64,000 nt of DNA, taken from NCBI RefSeq assembly GCF_012371325.1, contig NZ_JAAZQX010000005.1, forward strand, positions 47,181 to 111,180, given 5' to 3'. This document shows positions 32,251 to 41,230 of the stretch, piece after piece (position 1 is the stretch's first letter; each line of letters opens with the position of its first letter). This stretch comes from Acinetobacter sp. A2 (GTDB lineage: Bacteria; Pseudomonadota; Gammaproteobacteria; Pseudomonadales; Moraxellaceae). A program made the position numbers and the translations under genes. The notes under the pieces were generated by a model, which saw only the letters and a list, made by a program, of their open reading frames with translations, made no database searches and had not been told where the DNA came from.

Positions 32251-33261
32251 GTGGATCGACCGACAATTAGCCCTGAACATTTGCAGGAAGCTGCTGAAAA
32301 CCTAAGCACTATTCGTGATTTTATCCGTTTTGGGGTTACAGCATTACGTCAATACGATGCACATTTAGGTCAAGGTACAGAAGATTATTTTGCAGAAAGC
32401 TCTGCATTGGTATTGCAAACCATGTCTTTAGACTGGAATGCAGACCCAGAAATTTTAGATGCCAAACTTTTACCAAGCGAAGTGGCTGAGTTTTTAAGTC
32501 TGCTTGAACGCCGTATTAACGAAAAAGTACCTACTTCATATTTGTTGAATTTGGCTTATTTCTTTAATAAACCATTTTATGTAGATGAGCGTGTTTTGAT
32601 TCCACGTTCACCTATTGCAGAACTAATTGAAAATCGTTTTGCGCCATATTGTCTAGATGAAAATGGTCAAATGCGTGAAGCAGATAATAATTTACCTGCT
32701 AATTCTGCACCAAAAACACCACAACGTATTTTAGATATGTGTACGGGTTCAGGGTGTATTGCGATTGCATTGGCTTATGCATTTCCAGACTCAGAAGTGG
32801 ATGCAACCGATATTTCTAAAGAAGCCTTGGAAGTTGCTCAAATCAATACTGAGCATCACAACAAGCAGTATCAGATTGCTTTATTGGAATCGGACTTATT
32901 TGCCAAAATTCCAGCAGAAAATCAGTACGATTTAATCGTATCTAACCCACCGTATGTTGATGCCGAAGATATGGCAGATTTACCTGAAGAATTTCACCAT
33001 GAACCTGAGTTGGCATTGGCAGCAGGGCAAGATGGCTTAGATTTAGTGCGCAAAATGCTGGCGCAGGCTGCAGATTACCTCACTGAAGATGGTCTGATTG
33101 TGATTGAGGTGGGTAATTCTGAATGGGCAATGAAGCAAAACTTCAATACGGTCGATTTACATTGGCTTAAATTCCAAAAAGGTGGATCAGGCATTTTTGC
33201 ACTGACTGCAGCACAATGTCGTCAGTACCGCGATTTATTTATTCAATCTGTTCAAGCATAA
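32251..33261 (+). CDS. prmB: 50S ribosomal protein L3 glutamine methyltransferase
   Basis: PrmB methylates the glutamine of ribosomal protein L3 with S-adenosylmethionine. The 336-residue protein has [20 protein letters not shown] near 165 and the catalytic NPPY ([12 protein letters not shown]) near 230, preceded by [26 protein letters not shown] and the longer N-terminus favour PrmB over PrmC. The start is GTG at 32251 with TTGGAG 8 bases upstream. aroC starts 13 bases after the stop, as in many gammaproteobacteria. Confidence 0.93.
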   Translation: MDRPTISPEHLQEAAENLSTIRDFIRFGVTALRQYDAHLGQGTEDYFAESSALVLQTMSLDWNADPEILDAKLLPSEVAEFLSLLERRINEKVPTSYLLNLAYFFNKPFYVDERVLIPRSPIAELIENRFAPYCLDENGQMREADNNLPANSAPKTPQRILDMCTGSGCIAIALAYAFPDSEVDATDISKEALEVAQINTEHHNKQYQIALLESDLFAKIPAENQYDLIVSNPPYVDAEDMADLPEEFHHEPELALAAGQDGLDLVRKMLAQAADYLTEDGLIVIEVGNSEWAMKQNFNTVDLHWLKFQKGGSGIFALTAAQCRQYRDLFIQSVQA

Positions 33262-33274
33262 GGAGTCGTTGGAC

Positions 33275-34369
33275 ATGGCAGGCAATAGTATTGGGCAACT
33301 CTTCCGTGTAACGACTTGTGGCGAATCTCATGGCGTAGGGCTTATGGCCATTGTAGATGGCGTGCCACCAGGCATTGAACTGTCTGCTGAAGATTTGCAA
33401 AAAGATTTAGACCGCCGTAAACCTGGTACATCTAAATTTGCGACACAACGTAAAGAACCCGATGAAGTAGAAATTATTTCAGGCGTGTTTGAAGGTAAAA
33501 CTACGGGAACGTCGATTGGTTTATTAATTCGTAATACTGACCAGAAATCTAAAGATTATGGCAACATTGCGCAAACGTTCCGCCCTGGACATGCAGACTA
33601 TACCTATACCCAAAAGTACGGTTTCCGTGATTATCGCGGTGGTGGTCGCTCTAGTGCGCGTGAAACAGCTATGCGCGTTGCTGCGGGAGCAATTGCTAAA
33701 AAATACCTGTTTGAAAAATTTGGTATTGTGATTCGTGGTCATGTAACGCAAATTGGTACAGAAAAAGCTGAAAAACTGGATTGGAATGAAGTACCCAATA
33801 ATCCATTCTTCTGTGGTGATGTAGATGCTGTGCCACGTTTTGAAGCTTTAGTAACATCTTTGCGTGAGCAAGGCACAAGCTGCGGTGCGAAGCTTGAAAT
33901 TGTGGCAGAAAAAGTACCTGTGGGTTGGGGTGAACCTGTTTTTGACCGTTTAGATGCCGATATTGCACATGCCATGATGTCAATCAACGCTGTGAAAGGT
34001 GTAGAAATTGGTGATGGTTTTGCCGTGGCAGAACAGTTTGGACATGAAACTCGTGATGAGCTCACAACGGATGGTTTTTTGGCAAACCATGCAGGTGGTA
34101 TTTTGGGTGGGATTTCAAGCGGGCAGGATATCCGTGTTGCAATAGCCTTAAAACCAACGGCGAGTATTACCACACCAGGTAAAACCATTAACCTAAACCG
34201 TGAAGACACAGACGTATTGACTAAAGGTCGCCATGACCCTTGCGTGGGCGTGCGCGCAACACCAATTGCAGAAGCAATGCTTGCGATTGTGTTAATGGAT
34301 CATTTTATGCGTCATCGTGCACAAAATGCTGATGTGGTTGCACCGTTTGCACCTATTGAACCAAAATAA
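33275..34369 (+). CDS. aroC: Chorismate synthase
   Basis: AroC makes chorismate from EPSP and needs reduced FMN. The 364-residue protein has GESHG at the N-terminus, [29 protein letters not shown] near 105-135, the [13 protein letters not shown] stretch near 270, and a closing [23 protein letters not shown] lies 9 bases before the ATG at 33275. It is the downstream partner of prmB and is followed by a strong terminator. Confidence 0.97.
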   Translation: MAGNSIGQLFRVTTCGESHGVGLMAIVDGVPPGIELSAEDLQKDLDRRKPGTSKFATQRKEPDEVEIISGVFEGKTTGTSIGLLIRNTDQKSKDYGNIAQTFRPGHADYTYTQKYGFRDYRGGGRSSARETAMRVAAGAIAKKYLFEKFGIVIRGHVTQIGTEKAEKLDWNEVPNNPFFCGDVDAVPRFEALVTSLREQGTSCGAKLEIVAEKVPVGWGEPVFDRLDADIAHAMMSINAVKGVEIGDGFAVAEQFGHETRDELTTDGFLANHAGGILGGISSGQDIRVAIALKPTASITTPGKTINLNREDTDVLTKGRHDPCVGVRATPIAEAMLAIVLMDHFMRHRAQNADVVAPFAPIEPK

Positions 34370-34399
34370 CGGTCTGATCTAAGATTTTATTTTGAGTTT

Positions 34400-34433
34400 A
34401 AAAAAAGCTAAACCAAATGGTTTAGCTTTTTTT
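34400..34433 (+). terminator. aroC terminator
   Basis: AAAAAAGCTAAACC pairs with GGTTTAGCTTTTTT around AAAT, with a T-run. It ends prmB-aroC and lies next to a separate hairpin for the converging cyd operon. Confidence 0.9.
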
Positions 34434-34463
34434 ATGCTGAAACATAGCAGACATTCAATAAAT

Positions 34464-34490
34464 AAAAAGAGCGCATTTTACGCTCTTTTT
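34464..34490. terminator. cyd operon terminator
   Basis: AAAAAGAGCG pairs with CGCTCTTTTT around a 7-base loop, 18 bases after the ybgE stop on the minus strand. A-tracts on the plus strand give the T-run on the minus strand. Confidence 0.9.
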
Positions 34491-34507
34491 AAAGGATGTT
34501 CACTTAA

Positions 34508-34810
34508 TTAACTAAAGAACCAAGTGTAATAACCCCAAATCATCAATGGCCATGCCACAAACGGGCTAAAGAGCCATTTCCAAAACCAGAAGCGTGGAAT
34601 GAAACCAACGCCATGAACAAAGCCACCAGAAATACCAATCATAATAAACATCATGGCGCGGTGGCTGTATTCACCGTTGGCATCCAGCATTGCTGCTGGA
34701 TGTAGAAGTAGTACAGCTGCGAGCGGGAATGCCAATAAACATGAAATAACCATCGCAATTTTGTTAGGTTTTTGAACTGTTGTTTCAGCGTTCACTGCAG
34801 TGTCTGTCAT
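34508..34810 (-). CDS. ybgE: Cyd operon protein YbgE-like
   Basis: The 100-residue membrane protein has three hydrophobic segments (IAMVISCLLAFPLAAVLLL, AMMFIMIGISGGFVHGVGF, LFSPFVAWPLMIWGYYTWFF). PRFWFWKWLFSPFVAWPLM and its place after cydX match the YbgE family of cyd-operon proteins. Its role in bd-oxidase assembly is not firmly known. The start is 4 bases after the cydX stop, which suggests translational coupling. Confidence 0.88.
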   Translation of the reverse strand: MTDTAVNAETTVQKPNKIAMVISCLLAFPLAAVLLLHPAAMLDANGEYSHRAMMFIMIGISGGFVHGVGFIPRFWFWKWLFSPFVAWPLMIWGYYTWFFS

Positions 34811-34814
34811 CTAT

Positions 34815-34916
34815 TTATTCCTCGTCAAGGTCTTGATGAGATTCAATATACAGGGCACTCAAGACACCTGCAAAGCATGCCATCAGAATACCGAGAATCC
34901 ATGCAAAGTACCACAT
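34815..34916 (-). CDS. cydX: Cytochrome bd-I small subunit CydX
   Basis: This 33-residue ORF begins MWYFAWILGILMACFAGVLS and ends in an acidic tail (HQDLDEE). CydX is a one-span subunit needed for stability and activity of the CydAB oxidase; the MWYFxWxLG start is its hallmark. AAGGAG lies 8 bases before the ATG. It sits 24 bases after cydB and 4 bases before ybgE. The gene is easily missed because of its length. Confidence 0.93.
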   Translation of the reverse strand: MWYFAWILGILMACFAGVLSALYIESHQDLDEE

Positions 34917-34940
34917 AATTTATTCTCCTTAGACACAGCC

Positions 34941-36086
34941 TTAGTAAAGGCTGTGTGAATTATCTTTAATGTGCTTGTTGGTGATAACGCCCCACATTTT
35001 GTAGTAACACCAAGTGGTGTACAACAAAATAATTGGTACGAAGATACATGCTGCTACAGTCATAACAGTTAGCGTATTTTGACTAGATACCGCATCCCAC
35101 ATAGTCAAGCTTGCAACAGGGTTGAGGCTTGAAGGCATTAAGAATGGGAACAATGCAAAACCAGCAGTTAAAATTGCACCGATTACCGCTAAAGATGAAC
35201 CAGTAAAACTCAAACCTGCCTTGCCTTTACCAGCTGCAAGAATAATCAAGATACCGCCCAAGATGCCCATTACTGGCGCAATCATGGTGATTGGGTAAGT
35301 TGAGTAGTTATTCATCCAACCAGGGTTACCATTGGTAAGCACTTCTTTAGCCAATGGATTCGCAACGCCATTTGTGTCGTATGGAGTAACAAGGGTATAA
35401 CCTTCGATACCACCGAAGTATAACCATGCACCTGCACCTAAGAAACACACAAGGAACACAATGCCCATGATTTGTGTTGCTTTAGCAGAGCGTGCACGTA
35501 AGTCACCATCTGTACGAAGCATTAACCAAGCACCACCATGCGCACAAAGCATAGACAAGCTCACTAAACCACATACCAGAGCGAATGGGTTTAATAACGC
35601 AAAGAAGCTACCTGTATATGTTGAACGTACAGTTTCATCTAGGGTAAATGGCACACCGAGGAACATGTTACCAAAAGCTACACCGAATACTAATGCAGGA
35701 ACTGCACCACCTACAGCTAGAGCCCAGTCCCAAGATGTACGCCACTTGGTGTTTTCAAGTTTTGAACGGTAGTCAAAACCGACTGGACGCAAGAACAGGG
35801 CAAATAGGACTAAGAGTAGTGCCCAGTACATGCCTGAGAATGCAGTTGCATATACCATAGGCCATGCTGCAAATAACGCACCACCAGCAGTAATGAACCA
35901 AACTTGGTTACCATCCCAGTGCGGTGCAATCGTGTTGATTGCAGCGCGGCGTTCTTCGTCATTTTTACCTACAAATGGCATGATTGCCATTGAGCCCATG
36001 TCGAAGCCATCGGTAAGGGCAAAGCCAATTAGTAGTACACCAACTAGCACCCACCAAATGATTTTGAGTAATTCATATTCGATCAT
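34941..36086 (-). CDS. cydB: Cytochrome bd ubiquinol oxidase subunit II
   Basis: CydB is the second large subunit of the bd oxidase, supporting the hemes in CydA and respiration at low oxygen. The 381-residue length matches the E. coli protein (379). It opens with EYELLKIIWWVLVGVLLIGFALTDGFDMG, the family signature, and has about eight or nine membrane spans. It starts 2 bases after the cydA stop, so the genes are tightly coupled. Confidence 0.96.
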   Translation of the reverse strand: MIEYELLKIIWWVLVGVLLIGFALTDGFDMGSMAIMPFVGKNDEERRAAINTIAPHWDGNQVWFITAGGALFAAWPMVYATAFSGMYWALLLVLFALFLRPVGFDYRSKLENTKWRTSWDWALAVGGAVPALVFGVAFGNMFLGVPFTLDETVRSTYTGSFFALLNPFALVCGLVSLSMLCAHGGAWLMLRTDGDLRARSAKATQIMGIVFLVCFLGAGAWLYFGGIEGYTLVTPYDTNGVANPLAKEVLTNGNPGWMNNYSTYPITMIAPVMGILGGILIILAAGKGKAGLSFTGSSLAVIGAILTAGFALFPFLMPSSLNPVASLTMWDAVSSQNTLTVMTVAACIFVPIILLYTTWCYYKMWGVITNKHIKDNSHSLY

Positions 36087-36088
36087 GC

Positions 36089-37669
36089 TTAAGCCTCCTC
36101 ATTGGCTTTTTTCGCAGCTTCAAGTTTCTCGAAGTGGTATTTACCAGTATGAAGCGAGCTTGGGCCTAGACGTGAGAATTTGATCATCAAGTACATTTCA
36201 ATAATCAGCAATACGGTGTAGAACGCAGCCAATGCAATGATTGAGCCCCATACGTCACCTGTGCTGAGTGAAGATGCAGAAAGGTGTGTAGGAAGTACTT
36301 CACCAATTGTCCATGGTTGACGGCCAACTTCTGCAACATACCAACCTGTTTGCGCAGCAATCCAAGGTAATGGTAAAGCAAGTAAAGCAAATTTTAATAA
36401 CCATGGTTTGCTTTCAGCATTGCGTTTCGCAACAGCAAAAGTTGCAAGAGCGAATAACAATAGCATTAAGAAACCAGAAGCAACCATTGCACGGAATGCC
36501 CAGAACAAGCTTGGTACGTGTGGAATAGTGTCCGCAGCAGCCATTTTAATTTGTTCGTCTGTTGCATCTACAACGTTTGGTGTATATTTTTTCAACAATA
36601 AACCGTAACCCAAGTCTTTTTGAGTTTGGTCAAATGCAGCCTTCAGTTCAGGAGATTGATCGCCCGCACGTAATTGCTCAAGTTGTTGATAAGCAACCAT
36701 ACCGTTACGGATACGCAACTCATGGTTTGCGATCAGGTCTTTAATACCAGTCACTTCTTCAGTCACAGAACGCGTTGCAATAATACCCATAACATAAGGA
36801 ATTTTGACTGCGTAATCTGTGGTTTGCGTTTCTTCATTTGGAATACCAAATAAAGTGAACGCTGCTGGCGCAGGGTGAGTATCCCATTCTGCTTCGATTG
36901 CAGCGAGTTTGGTTTTTTGAACATCACCTAATTCGTAACCTGATTCATCACCAAGAAGAATTACAGAAAGAGTAGATGCTAAACCGAAAATTGCTGCGAT
37001 AGCGAATGAACGACGCGCAAATGGTAAGTCTTGTTTTTTCAATAAGTAATAGCTTGAAATAGCCAAGACGAAAATTGCACCCGTTACATAACCTGCTGAA
37101 ACAGTGTGTACAAATTTAACCTGTGCAACAGGGTTGAAAATCAATGCCCCGAAGTCTACAAGTTCCATACGCATGGTTTCGTAGTTAAAGGTTGAACCGA
37201 CAGGGTTTTGCATCCAGCCGTTTGCAACCAGAATCCAGAGTGCAGACATGTTAGAGCCAAGCGCAACTAACCAGGTGACACATAAGTGCTGTACTTTGGA
37301 GAGGCGATCCCATCCGAAGAAGAACAAACCAATAAAGGTTGATTCTAAGAAGAAGGCCATTAAACCTTCAATTGCGAGTGGTGCACCAAAGATATCACCC
37401 ACGTAGTGTGAGTAATATGCCCAGTTCGTACCGAACTGGAATTCCATGGTTAAACCAGTCGTAACCCCTAAAGCGAAGTTAATACCGAAGAGTTTTCCCC
37501 AGAATTTAGTCATATCTTTATAAATTTCTTTACCAGAAATCACATACGTGGTTTCCATAATGGCAAGAATAAAAGCTAGACCTAAAGTCAGTGGAACAAA
37601 AATAAAGTGATACATCGCGGTCATTGCGAATTGGAACCGCGAGAGATCGACCACGCTTTCAGAAATCAT
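36089..37669 (-). CDS. cydA: Cytochrome bd ubiquinol oxidase subunit I
   Basis: CydA binds hemes b558, b595 and d and oxidises quinol. The 526-residue length is near E. coli CydA (522) and implies a long Q-loop. [22 protein letters not shown] holds the N-terminal heme-ligand His, and [20 protein letters not shown] is the conserved quinol-site region. The ATG at 37669 has AAGGAG 8 bases upstream and shares its A with the TGA of cydP, so the two are translationally coupled. Confidence 0.97.
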   Translation of the reverse strand: MISESVVDLSRFQFAMTAMYHFIFVPLTLGLAFILAIMETTYVISGKEIYKDMTKFWGKLFGINFALGVTTGLTMEFQFGTNWAYYSHYVGDIFGAPLAIEGLMAFFLESTFIGLFFFGWDRLSKVQHLCVTWLVALGSNMSALWILVANGWMQNPVGSTFNYETMRMELVDFGALIFNPVAQVKFVHTVSAGYVTGAIFVLAISSYYLLKKQDLPFARRSFAIAAIFGLASTLSVILLGDESGYELGDVQKTKLAAIEAEWDTHPAPAAFTLFGIPNEETQTTDYAVKIPYVMGIIATRSVTEEVTGIKDLIANHELRIRNGMVAYQQLEQLRAGDQSPELKAAFDQTQKDLGYGLLLKKYTPNVVDATDEQIKMAAADTIPHVPSLFWAFRAMVASGFLMLLLFALATFAVAKRNAESKPWLLKFALLALPLPWIAAQTGWYVAEVGRQPWTIGEVLPTHLSASSLSTGDVWGSIIALAAFYTVLLIIEMYLMIKFSRLGPSSLHTGKYHFEKLEAAKKANEEA

Positions 37670-37860
37670 CAACGTGTCTCCTTGATTGAGGAAGGACTGC
37701 TGGCTATACGCTCAGCAACTTGTGAATCAAAATTTTGAGGGATCGTTGGGGCATCAAACCAAATGTTTTTGATAACCATTAGCAACACGACCTTAATAAT
37801 TAAAATGGCCGTGAGCTCACGAACAACTTTTCTATTTAAATCTTTAGGTACTAAGCTCAC
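37669..37860 (-). CDS. cydP: Putative cytochrome oxidase small subunit CydP
   Basis: The 63-residue protein has one membrane segment ([21 protein letters not shown]) with a basic N-terminus ([11 protein letters not shown]) and a polar tail (DAPTIPQN...). The [15 protein letters not shown] pattern and the place just before cydA match the small CydP family found with bd oxidases. Its function is unproven. The start appears to be GTG at 37860 with no clear ribosome site. The stop overlaps the cydA start by one base (TGATG). Confidence 0.82.
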   Translation of the reverse strand: MSLVPKDLNRKVVRELTAILIIKVVLLMVIKNIWFDAPTIPQNFDSQVAERIASSPSSIKETR

Positions 37861-38418
37861 TTTTTATAAGCCTGTTTTTTAAACTGTGTTTTATATTATT
37901 AAACAAAAACATACAAAAAAAAATAGCCAGCACAATTAAAATAAAAATATATTGTTAATTCTTTTGAAAACAATGGTTTATTTTTGTGTTTTGGTCGATT
38001 TTAATTGCTAACTTTGATTAATTCATACTTTACTGAAACACTTGTAATTAATAATTCAAAATCAGACTAAAATACTTATGTTTATTTCTTTATAAAACAA
38101 ACCAAATTAGTATGAATAAAAATAAAACAAAATTAAGCATTTATGTAAGGCTATTTTTTGGCGGTAATTATATTGATGGTCTTGTTAAAATTTGATGAAT
38201 TTTTTCTTTCAGTTTTGCGACTCAGTAGGAGAATGAATACTTGTTGATATGGCGTTCTTACATGCTTATATGCCAAGTAGATTGGACTGATTGGGTAGAA
38301 ATAACATGAAATAGCGATGTTATTTTAAGTAGTACAGAATTTAAAATTGTCAGTGTTATGCATGATAAATAGTTCAAGATCACTCAGTTGTTAGAGCTGA
38401 AGCCTATAACTGTGTGGC
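37861..38418. other. 558-base AT-rich intergenic region
   Basis: No convincing gene is visible. It probably holds the cyd promoter on the minus strand. I found no clear FNR/ANR box (TTGAT-N4-ATCAA) by eye. A 27-codon ORF at 38112 (MNKNKTKLSIYV...) has no ribosome site and is not called. Confidence 0.5.
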
Positions 38419-39027
38419 TTATTGATGTGTAAATAAATTATTTGAATCTGAAATTTTTTTGGCAAGATAATGTGACTTTTTTTTACGAATTAAAATAATT
38501 TGTGCCTGAAATTCAAGCTCACCAAATTCAGGTTCAACCTGTACATAGTGTAGTTGTCCAAATTCATCACGAACGCGTGCTTGTGCGGAAAAACCAGGTC
38601 GGGCATTGCCACTAGAAATTGTGGCCAAGCGACCGAGTAAATCGACTTGTCTTACGCTGTATTTGGGTTTAATCACCTGATCCAGGCAGTGAATCATAAA
38701 TACGGTAAAAAATATTGCAATGATCAGGGCAGGAATAATGATGTAATAAGCGGGCACAAAATTTTGTTGTTGCGAATAAATTAAAAACTGTAAGAAATAG
38801 CCTGCAACGCTAAAATTCATCAGTAAGAATACAAAAATCAATACTTTGGAGAATTTAACATCTAAAAGGGGCGATGTTGTAATACGCTGTGAAAAAGCAC
38901 GTTTTAGCAATTGGCTTGGGCGATAATTGAAATAATAACCAATGGTTTCCACAGTACTGAGAATCAGCAACACCACTAAACTCAGGTGAAAAGGCATTAA
39001 GTTCAGATCGTATAGAAACTCAAGCAT
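38419..39027 (-). CDS. Membrane protein with C-terminal OB-fold-like domain (YqiJ/DUF1449-like)
   Basis: The 202-residue protein has three membrane segments (about 10-30, 62-85 and 95-117), then a cytoplasmic or periplasmic part with LLGRLATISSGNARPGFSAQARVRDEFGQLHYVQVEPE, resembling the OB-fold/NfeD-like region of YqiJ proteins, which often pair with flotillin-like proteins. No flotillin gene is adjacent here. Family assignment is by pattern only. It appears monocistronic. Confidence 0.65.
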   Translation of the reverse strand: MLEFLYDLNLMPFHLSLVVLLILSTVETIGYYFNYRPSQLLKRAFSQRITTSPLLDVKFSKVLIFVFLLMNFSVAGYFLQFLIYSQQQNFVPAYYIIIPALIIAIFFTVFMIHCLDQVIKPKYSVRQVDLLGRLATISSGNARPGFSAQARVRDEFGQLHYVQVEPEFGELEFQAQIILIRKKKSHYLAKKISDSNNLFTHQ

Positions 39028-39164
39028 GCGCTAAACTCTTATCGTGATTTTTCATTGTGATTATTATCAATTTGATGGCAGATCATCTATCTATACTTTA
39101 TCAAAAAGTCTTGCAATAAATGATCTGCACATTTTGGTAGATTGGCTATAGCTAAAAGGTTGCC

Positions 39165-39488
39165 TTAATCTACCAAATAAATTCCACCATCTGAATGTAC
39201 ACTAATCTCTACTTTTTCGAGTGATTGCCCTAAACAAGGCCCTGAAATACATTCGCCTGTTTCGACCACAAATAGAGCACCATGTGTAGAACACTCAATA
39301 TATTCCTGATCACGGTCTAAAAACTGGTTTTCTAAAAATTCCAGTTCGACCTGTAAGTGCGGGCAGACATTTTGGTAAGCATAATACACACCATCACGTT
39401 GGGTGATAAAAATCGTCTCACCATTCGGTGTGTCGTAAGCACGTGCTTCGCGTTCTGGAATTTCTTCCATCATACAAATTTTATTCAT
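39165..39488 (-). CDS. Rieske [2Fe-2S] protein
   Basis: The 107-residue protein is a small Rieske ferredoxin-type protein. The cluster ligands are in CPHL (near residue 42) and CSTHG (near 66), i.e. C-x-H then C-x2-H with the expected spacing, and the fold closes with SGPCLGQSLEKVEI. It probably carries electrons to an unidentified partner; no oxygenase is adjacent. Its ATG overlaps the TGA of the kinase gene upstream by 4 bases (ATGA), so both are coupled. Confidence 0.85.
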   Translation of the reverse strand: MNKICMMEEIPEREARAYDTPNGETIFITQRDGVYYAYQNVCPHLQVELEFLENQFLDRDQEYIECSTHGALFVVETGECISGPCLGQSLEKVEISVHSDGGIYLVD

Positions 39489-40492
39489 TCTGCAGATTCC
39501 TTCTGAATGCTGTGCAAGAGTTTAGCGTAATCTGCAACTTCAAGACGAGGGCCAAATTGAGATACGACTTCACTTGAAATAAGAATGGCAAGCTTGGCAG
39601 CAGTTTGGAAATCGAAACCTGCATTTAAGGCATATAAGAATGAACCTGCAAACGCATCGCCCGCACCGTTAGCATCTACTGCATCTACTTTGCGGCCTGG
39701 TACTGTAAAAGTGGTTGTACCATCATAAATTAAGGCACCTTGTGCGCTCAATGTAATGACAATGTACTTGCTTTTTTGTTTTAACTGTTCTAACGCAGCT
39801 TCAGCTGTTTCTGTACCTGTGTACATCATCGCTTCTTGTTGGTTGCAGAAGAGCAAGTCTATGCCATCATCAACTAACTCATCTAAACCTGCACGGGCAT
39901 ATTGCACCATGGCAGGGTCAGATAAAGTCAGTGCAATTTTTACCTTATTGGCTTGAGCAATTTCGCGCGCTTGTTTTACTGCGGCACGTGCGGTGTCGCT
40001 AGTCGATAGATAACCTTCAATATAAAGCCATTTTGCAGTCTTGAGCTGTTCAAAATCAATTTGTGCAGCAGAAAGTTCTGCGGTAATACCCAAATAGGTG
40101 TGCATGGTGCGTTCAGAATCTTCACTGACCAAAACCATACAAGTGCCTGTAACACCCTCACTGACTGACTTAGTGGTGGTGTGAATACCTGCTTCATTAA
40201 GACCTTTGAGGTAAATGTCACCTAATTCATCATTTCCAACGCGACATGCATAGAATGCTTGTCCGCCCAAAGCACTGAATGCTACTGTTGTATTTGCTGC
40301 AGAACCGCCCGAAGCTTGGCCTTTATGTCTTTGCGTTTTAATTAAGTTGTTGTATAAATTTGCTTGTGTTTCACCATCGGTTAATTGCATAGTACCTTTT
40401 TGCAAGCTATGTTGAATGAGGAAGTCATCCGAGACTTGAAATTCTTGGTCAATTAATGCATTACCAATTGCAAAAAGGTCAACAGTTGCCAT
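39485..40492 (-). CDS. PfkB-family carbohydrate/nucleoside kinase (adenosine kinase-like)
   Basis: The 335-residue kinase has GQASGGSAANTTVAFSALGG near 56 (PfkB signature 1) and DAVDANGAGDAFAGSFLYAL near 265 (signature 2, with the catalytic Asp). The opening VDLFAIGNALIDQEFQV resembles adenosine kinase-type members. The substrate could be adenosine, a sugar or another nucleoside. The stop overlaps the start of the Rieske gene, an unusual partnership. Confidence 0.87.
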   Translation of the reverse strand: MATVDLFAIGNALIDQEFQVSDDFLIQHSLQKGTMQLTDGETQANLYNNLIKTQRHKGQASGGSAANTTVAFSALGGQAFYACRVGNDELGDIYLKGLNEAGIHTTTKSVSEGVTGTCMVLVSEDSERTMHTYLGITAELSAAQIDFEQLKTAKWLYIEGYLSTSDTARAAVKQAREIAQANKVKIALTLSDPAMVQYARAGLDELVDDGIDLLFCNQQEAMMYTGTETAEAALEQLKQKSKYIVITLSAQGALIYDGTTTFTVPGRKVDAVDANGAGDAFAGSFLYALNAGFDFQTAAKLAILISSEVVSQFGPRLEVADYAKLLHSIQKESAE

Positions 40493-40631
40493 GTCTTTAA
40501 ATCACAGTCAAAATTAAAAACGCTAAGTTTACACCAATGCTCAGGATTGCTGTAGTTTCATGAATAAAATTCAGTTGAATGAATGATATTGATGGAAAAT
40601 AGGGGTTTAGCAGAGTTATCAGGAAGGTTAG

Positions 40632-41081
40632 ATGAACATCGAAATTAAAGAAGCACAGGAATTACCAGCGCAAATACAGACTTTGGCAAAACATGCTGCT
40701 CAGGAAGGCTTTGATTTTGTCCATCGTTTAATTGAAGAATGGGAAAGTGGCAAAAACCGCTTTGATCAGCCTGGTGAATTCTTACTGTTTGTTTATGATG
40801 GCGAACAATTGGTTGCTTGCGGTGGCTTAAACCAGCAGTGGAATGAGCAAGATATTGAAAGTCGCATCGGGCGGGTTCGTCGTTTCTATGTTTTACCAAA
40901 TTACCGTAAACATGGTGTGGGTAAGCAGTTATTGCAACATTTAGAGAAAAAAGCACGTGCCAATTTCTCTGCGCTGTGCCTGAATACAGATACTAAGTCT
41001 GCAGCACATTTCTATCAAAAACAAAATTATGTGTATGTTGAGAATCATCCAAACTATAGTTATTTTAAATACCTGATTTAG
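40632..41081 (+). CDS. GNAT-family N-acetyltransferase
   Basis: The 149-residue protein has the GNAT acetyl-CoA loop in RVRRFYVLPNYRKHGVGKQLLQHLEKKA (about 87-115, with the R-x2-G-x-G-like YRKHGVGK) and the final beta/alpha LNTDTKSAAHFYQKQNYVYV. The acceptor substrate is unknown. AGGAAGG lies 4 bases before the ATG. A hairpin with a long loop follows the stop. Confidence 0.88.
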   Translation: MNIEIKEAQELPAQIQTLAKHAAQEGFDFVHRLIEEWESGKNRFDQPGEFLLFVYDGEQLVACGGLNQQWNEQDIESRIGRVRRFYVLPNYRKHGVGKQLLQHLEKKARANFSALCLNTDTKSAAHFYQKQNYVYVENHPNYSYFKYLI

Positions 41082-41095
41082 TTTTTTGCAGTAGC

Positions 41096-41159
41096 AAAAC
41101 CCGACTTGTGCTGCACTTTGTTGATACTTTGCAAATTTCAATCAATTTAGTCGGGTTTT
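41096..41159. terminator. Long-loop hairpin after the GNAT gene
   Basis: AAAACCCGACT (41096-41106) pairs with AGTCGGGTTTT (41149-41159). The 42-base loop contains an inner TTGAT/ATCAA pair. It probably terminates GNAT transcription, though the long loop is unusual. Confidence 0.6.
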
Positions 41160-41230
41160 CAACGTGAATTATAGGGAGAACTAAAGCTATAATGGCTTTA
41201 GTTTTTTTATTTGCTTATTTAGGAGATCAC

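Noticed and set aside
33739..34209. 156-codon ORF on the minus strand inside aroC
   Set aside because: It lies entirely antisense to aroC, which has strong family motifs, and its product is Ser/Thr/Pro-rich without a recognisable domain. It is a codon-bias shadow.
38112..38195. 27-codon ORF in the AT-rich gap upstream of cydP
   Set aside because: No ribosome site and no features beyond AT-rich codon content.
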